Assembly: GCF_013114595.1 (NCBI RefSeq)
Contig: NZ_VTXE01000032.1
Coordinates: 1 to 54,124, forward strand
Source: Vibrio sp. 99-8-1
Lineage (GTDB): Bacteria > Pseudomonadota > Gammaproteobacteria > Enterobacterales > Vibrionaceae
Length of the DNA: 54,124 nt
Reading direction: 5' to 3'
Under the pieces are notes generated by a model. It worked only from the letters and a program-made list of their open reading frames with translations. It searched no databases and was not told the origin of the DNA. The position numbers were made by a program, and so were the translations under genes. Below are positions 51,787 through 54,124 of the stretch, piece after piece. The number at the start of each line of letters is the position of its first letter. Position 1 is the stretch's first letter.

Positions 51787-52659
51787 ATGATGACATCGAA
51801 AAAAGTTCTAGTCGTGGGGGCAACTGGCTACTTAGGCCTGCATATCATTAAACAACTACAAAAACATCGGCTGGATTTTGTTGCACTGGCTCGAAACAGA
51901 CAAAAGTTATTAGTAAACGGCGTAAATGAAGCACAAATTATTGAGGCGCAGGTGACGAGTCAGCAACAACTTGAAAGCGTTTGCAATAGTGTCGATGTCG
52001 TTATCTCTTGCTTAGGTATTACTCGACAACAAGATGGTTTGAAATACATGGATATCGACTACCAAGCCAATCTAAACATTTTGCTAGAGGCAGAAAAAGC
52101 AGGCGTTGAGAAATTTATCTATATTTCAGCACTCAATGCAGCAAAATATTCCAATGTTCGCATGTTGAAAGCTAAAGAGAGGTTTTCTACCCGCCTACTC
52201 AACTCAGAAAGGCTACAACCATGTGTAATTAGACCCAGTGGCTTCTTCTCTGATTTGGAAGAAATTTATCACATGGCAAGCAAAGGGCATGTCTACTTAT
52301 TTGGATCTTCATCGAAAAAGTTAAACCCAATTCATGGTGAAGACCTCGCTGAATTTTGTATTGAAGCTATTCACTCCAACGTGAAAGAACTAGACATTGG
52401 TGGCCCTGAAGTATTAACCACGAGCCAGATTGCACAGTTTGCGTTTGAAGCACAATATAAAGAAGTGAGTATTATCCGATTACCTGATTGGTTAAGACGT
52501 TTAACTTTGTGTTTAATGAAGCAGCTACCTGAAAAGTGGGGGGGAGCTGCTGAGTTTTTCCTAACGGTTATGGGAGATGATTTTACAGCTCCAATCTATG
52601 GAAAGCATAAAATTAAAGATTACTACGCAGAAGTGTATAAGGTGATAAACAAGTCATAA
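51787..52659 (+). CDS. NAD(P)H-binding atypical SDR
   Basis: The 290-residue protein has the Rossmann motif VVGATGYLGLHIIKQL (residues 9-24), VVISCLGITRQQDG near residue 72, and YISALNAAKYSNVRMLKAKERFSTRLL near residue 112, which lacks the classic YxxxK. This matches atypical SDRs that bind NAD(P) without a normal oxidoreductase centre, such as NmrA-like and complex I NDUFA9-like proteins. It is in an operon with the membrane protein gene. The role could be redox sensing or a modified reductase. Confidence 0.85.
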   Translation: MMTSKKVLVVGATGYLGLHIIKQLQKHRLDFVALARNRQKLLVNGVNEAQIIEAQVTSQQQLESVCNSVDVVISCLGITRQQDGLKYMDIDYQANLNILLEAEKAGVEKFIYISALNAAKYSNVRMLKAKERFSTRLLNSERLQPCVIRPSGFFSDLEEIYHMASKGHVYLFGSSSKKLNPIHGEDLAEFCIEAIHSNVKELDIGGPEVLTTSQIAQFAFEAQYKEVSIIRLPDWLRRLTLCLMKQLPEKWGGAAEFFLTVMGDDFTAPIYGKHKIKDYYAEVYKVINKS

Positions 52660-52752
52660 TGATAAGGAGCTTAAAAAAGCAATCTAGAATAAGTTTTGCT
52701 GCCTCGCTTTGACTATCATTTATTTACTCCGAACAAACAAAAGTGATGACGA

Positions 52753-53139
52753 ATGAAAATCTGTGTAACAAGTGTTCCTGTTGAGGACCAAGATAAAGCG
52801 TTGGATTTCTATACCAATGTTTTAGGTTTTATCAAGAAAACGGAAGTACCTCTTGGTGAATATAAATGGCTAACGGTTGTCTCTCCACAGGAACAATCAG
52901 GGGTTGAGTTGTTGCTTGAACCTATGGCGTTCGAGCCGGCTAGGCAGTACCAAACTAGCTTGAAAGAAGCGGGGATACCTTGGACATCATTCTCTGTTGA
53001 TGACATTAACGAAGAATACGAAAGGCTGTGCAAGCTTGGTGTACAGTTCTCAGTAACTCCTAAGCCAGCTGGAAATGTCATCATTGCAGTATTCGATGAC
53101 ACCTGCGGTAATTACATCCAAATAATGCAGCTACTATAA
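52753..53139 (+). CDS. VOC family protein
   Basis: The 128-residue VOC-fold protein begins KICVTSVPVEDQDKALDFYTNVLGF and ends with VFDDTCGNYIQIMQLL. It shows the two-module fold but lacks some metal-binding residues of glyoxalase I (glutamine in the final strand). It is followed 116 bases later by an AraC gene on the same strand, echoing the VOC/AraC pair at 48.5-49.5 kb. The function is unknown. Confidence 0.87.
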   Translation: MKICVTSVPVEDQDKALDFYTNVLGFIKKTEVPLGEYKWLTVVSPQEQSGVELLLEPMAFEPARQYQTSLKEAGIPWTSFSVDDINEEYERLCKLGVQFSVTPKPAGNVIIAVFDDTCGNYIQIMQLL

Positions 53140-53161
53140 AATCCTTGTAACGCAGTCGTGT

Positions 53162-53193
53162 TTTCAGGTGGCATGATAAATGTTGCCTGAAAT
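53162..53193 (+). terminator. Weak stem-loop after the VOC gene
   Basis: TTTCAGG and CCTGAAA pair around an imperfect inner stem, with no T tract. It may attenuate transcription into the AraC gene. Confidence 0.4.
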
Positions 53194-53255
53194 ATACGCC
53201 ATTGCTTGTTCAGTGCTAGTATAAAACATATTCATCTAATAACCGCAGGCGTAAA

Positions 53256-53651
53256 ATGCCATCCGCACCAAAAACTTTCTATGAAAAAGAACTTGAGCGT
53301 TTGTACAGTGATATCTCACTTCCAGATAAACAGTACACGCTTATTCGTCAATCGAAAGCGTATATGGAGAAGAATTACTCTGAACGAGTTGAATTAGATG
53401 ACTTAGCTAAAGCCGCATTTATGTCTCGATTCCACTACGTCCGAATGTTCAAGCAATTATATGGGGTAACACCTAGAAACTACTTGCGAGATATGCGTAT
53501 ATCAAAAGCTAAGGAGCTACTCAAGCGAGGTCACTCCATAACAGGCACGTGCTTTGACGTAGGCTATGAAAGCTTGGCTACGTTCTCTACCACATTTAAG
53601 AAATGTACCGGTTACTCTCCAAGAGCGTTTCAGAACTATCACAAAGAATAG
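53256..53651 (+). CDS. Small AraC-family DNA-binding protein
   Basis: The 131-residue protein consists of about 35 residues of leader and a complete AraC-type double helix-turn-helix: VELDDLAKAAFMSRFHYVRMFKQLYGVTPRNYL and ITGTCFDVGYESLATFSTTFKKCTGYSPRAF. It has no sensor domain, similar in size to MarA/SoxS. The ATG at 53256 lies after AACCGCAGGCGTAAA. It may regulate the VOC gene before it or the LysE-type gene opposite. Confidence 0.85.
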   Translation: MPSAPKTFYEKELERLYSDISLPDKQYTLIRQSKAYMEKNYSERVELDDLAKAAFMSRFHYVRMFKQLYGVTPRNYLRDMRISKAKELLKRGHSITGTCFDVGYESLATFSTTFKKCTGYSPRAFQNYHKE

Positions 53652-53670
53652 CGCTATACCCCTCCAGCAT

Positions 53671-54021
53671 TTACATCCAAATTGGATTGTTAACGATCAG
53701 TCCAAAAGAGACTAAAATCAGACAGCCCGCATAAAATAGGTTCAAACCTTTCGCGTAGTTTTCACTACTGCTAATTTTTGACAACCAAAAACCCATCTTC
53801 ACCCACAGCAAATGCACGGAGATATTCAATATCGCCAGCCAGATGACTAAAACCCAAATACCTTGCTCTCCAAATGCACTCTGAGCTTGTTTGCTAAAAA
53901 GAGAGAACATAAGAAAGACCATCAACCAACCTTTGCTGTTAAGAAGCTGAACGAGCAAACCATCGGTAAAACTAAATACTTTCTGTTGCTCTTTTGAAGT
54001 GTTAGCTGTGCTTTTTAAAAA
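53671..54021 (-). pseudogene. LysE/RhtB-family exporter, 5' part lost to IS insertion
   Basis: The open frame continues from the stop at 53671 up to the exact IS junction at 54021 (116 codons) without a proper start. The sequence LLVQLLNSKGWLMVFLMFSLFS resembles the LysE/RhtB segment around the NPKAW motif (here NSKGW). Two further hydrophobic helices (GIWVLVIWLAILNISVHLLWVKMGF and FYAGCLILVSFGLIVN) follow, as at the C-terminal half of that family of amino acid exporters. LysE proteins are about 200 residues, so the first 85-90 are missing. The family call is moderate; truncation at the IS is clear. Confidence 0.6.
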
Positions 54022-54124
54022 GACCCTGTAAATAATTCTGTGTAACTGCCATTGGTTACAAGTATTCAGTTAATCGGTCTTCGAACATAATCATAAAGCG
54101 GTTCAGCGCTTGCTTCCAGTTTCG
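54022..54124 (-). mobile_element. 3' end of an IS256-family insertion sequence, cut by the window edge
   Basis: Exact inverted copy of 1-103. The terminal GACCCTG starts at 54022, directly after the truncated LysE-type frame. The flanking eight bases inside are TTTTTAAA, read in the element's direction. The rest of the element lies beyond the window. Confidence 0.85.
54056..54124 (-). CDS. IS256-family transposase, C-terminal 22 residues only
   Basis: The same 22 codons and stop as at 1-69, on the minus strand. The two copies are identical, which argues for recent spread of one element. Confidence 0.8.
   Translation of the reverse strand, partial: RNWKQALNRFMIMFEDRLTEYL

Overview
The window looks like chromosomal DNA of a Vibrionaceae-type gammaproteobacterium. 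Pointers are an OmpK/Tsx-type porin gene, a divergent hdfR/maoP pair, AT-rich intergenic DNA, and a protein repertoire close to enterobacterial and Vibrio families. This assignment is inference from gene content; no rRNA or tRNA gene was seen to anchor it. Both ends are the same 103-base IS256-family 3' end in inverted orientation (1-103 and 54022-54124). Just inside them lie what appear to be two broken genes: a chemoreceptor-like C-terminal tail on the left and a LysE-type exporter C-terminal part on the right.

Region by region. (1) 0.1-4.7 kb: ompK, a DUF3626 gene, a structured intergenic element with a 53-codon gene, an EF-hand protein and a periplasmic solute-binding protein. (2) 4.7-15 kb: a long minus-strand homoprotocatechuate meta-cleavage operon, hpaH-hpaI-hpaG1-hpaG2-hpaE-hpaF-hpaD-glcG-like-MFS-gabD, with hpaC divergent. 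It encodes every step from homoprotocatechuate to pyruvate plus succinate, but hpaB, the oxygenase that makes homoprotocatechuate, is absent. (3) 15-19 kb: a kinase-like protein, a RimL-type acetyltransferase, a lipoprotein and aroG. (4) 19.4-25.7 kb: a four-gene polar amino acid ABC transporter, a threonine-aldolase-type lyase, an AraC regulator and a FAH-family hydrolase. A perfect TyrR-box match lies between aroG and the transporter, which suggests an aromatic amino acid connection. (5) 25.8-27.4 kb: ohrR/ohr and ppnP. (6) 27.4-34.2 kb: a cyclic-di-GMP group, consisting of a PAS-GGDEF-EAL protein, a PAS histidine kinase and a REC-HD-GYP response regulator. (7) 35-41.9 kb: a six-gene MoxR/DUF58/DUF4381/VWA/VWA-TPR/BatD (Bat-type) operon containing a glutamine tract and an NKSK tandem repeat. 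(8) 42.2-46.7 kb: hdfR, maoP-like DUF413, a GshB-like ATP-grasp ligase, and a fused N-formylglutamate-amidohydrolase/DUF1704 'QEGLA' metallopeptidase. (9) 47-54 kb: an MFS transporter, VOC/AraC gene pairs, a SpoU-type RNA methylase, and a TetR-controlled membrane protein/SDR operon.

The best candidate for an undescribed system is region 8. A peptide-bond-forming ATP-grasp enzyme and a predicted C-terminal-processing metallopeptidase are translationally linked behind a nucleoid-associated MaoP-like protein with an acidic tail, which could mean reversible tail modification. Also notable are the end of a dispersed palindromic repeat that seems to supply the ribosome binding site and TTG start of an AraC gene, and two diverged copies of a structured intergenic element about 39 kb apart.
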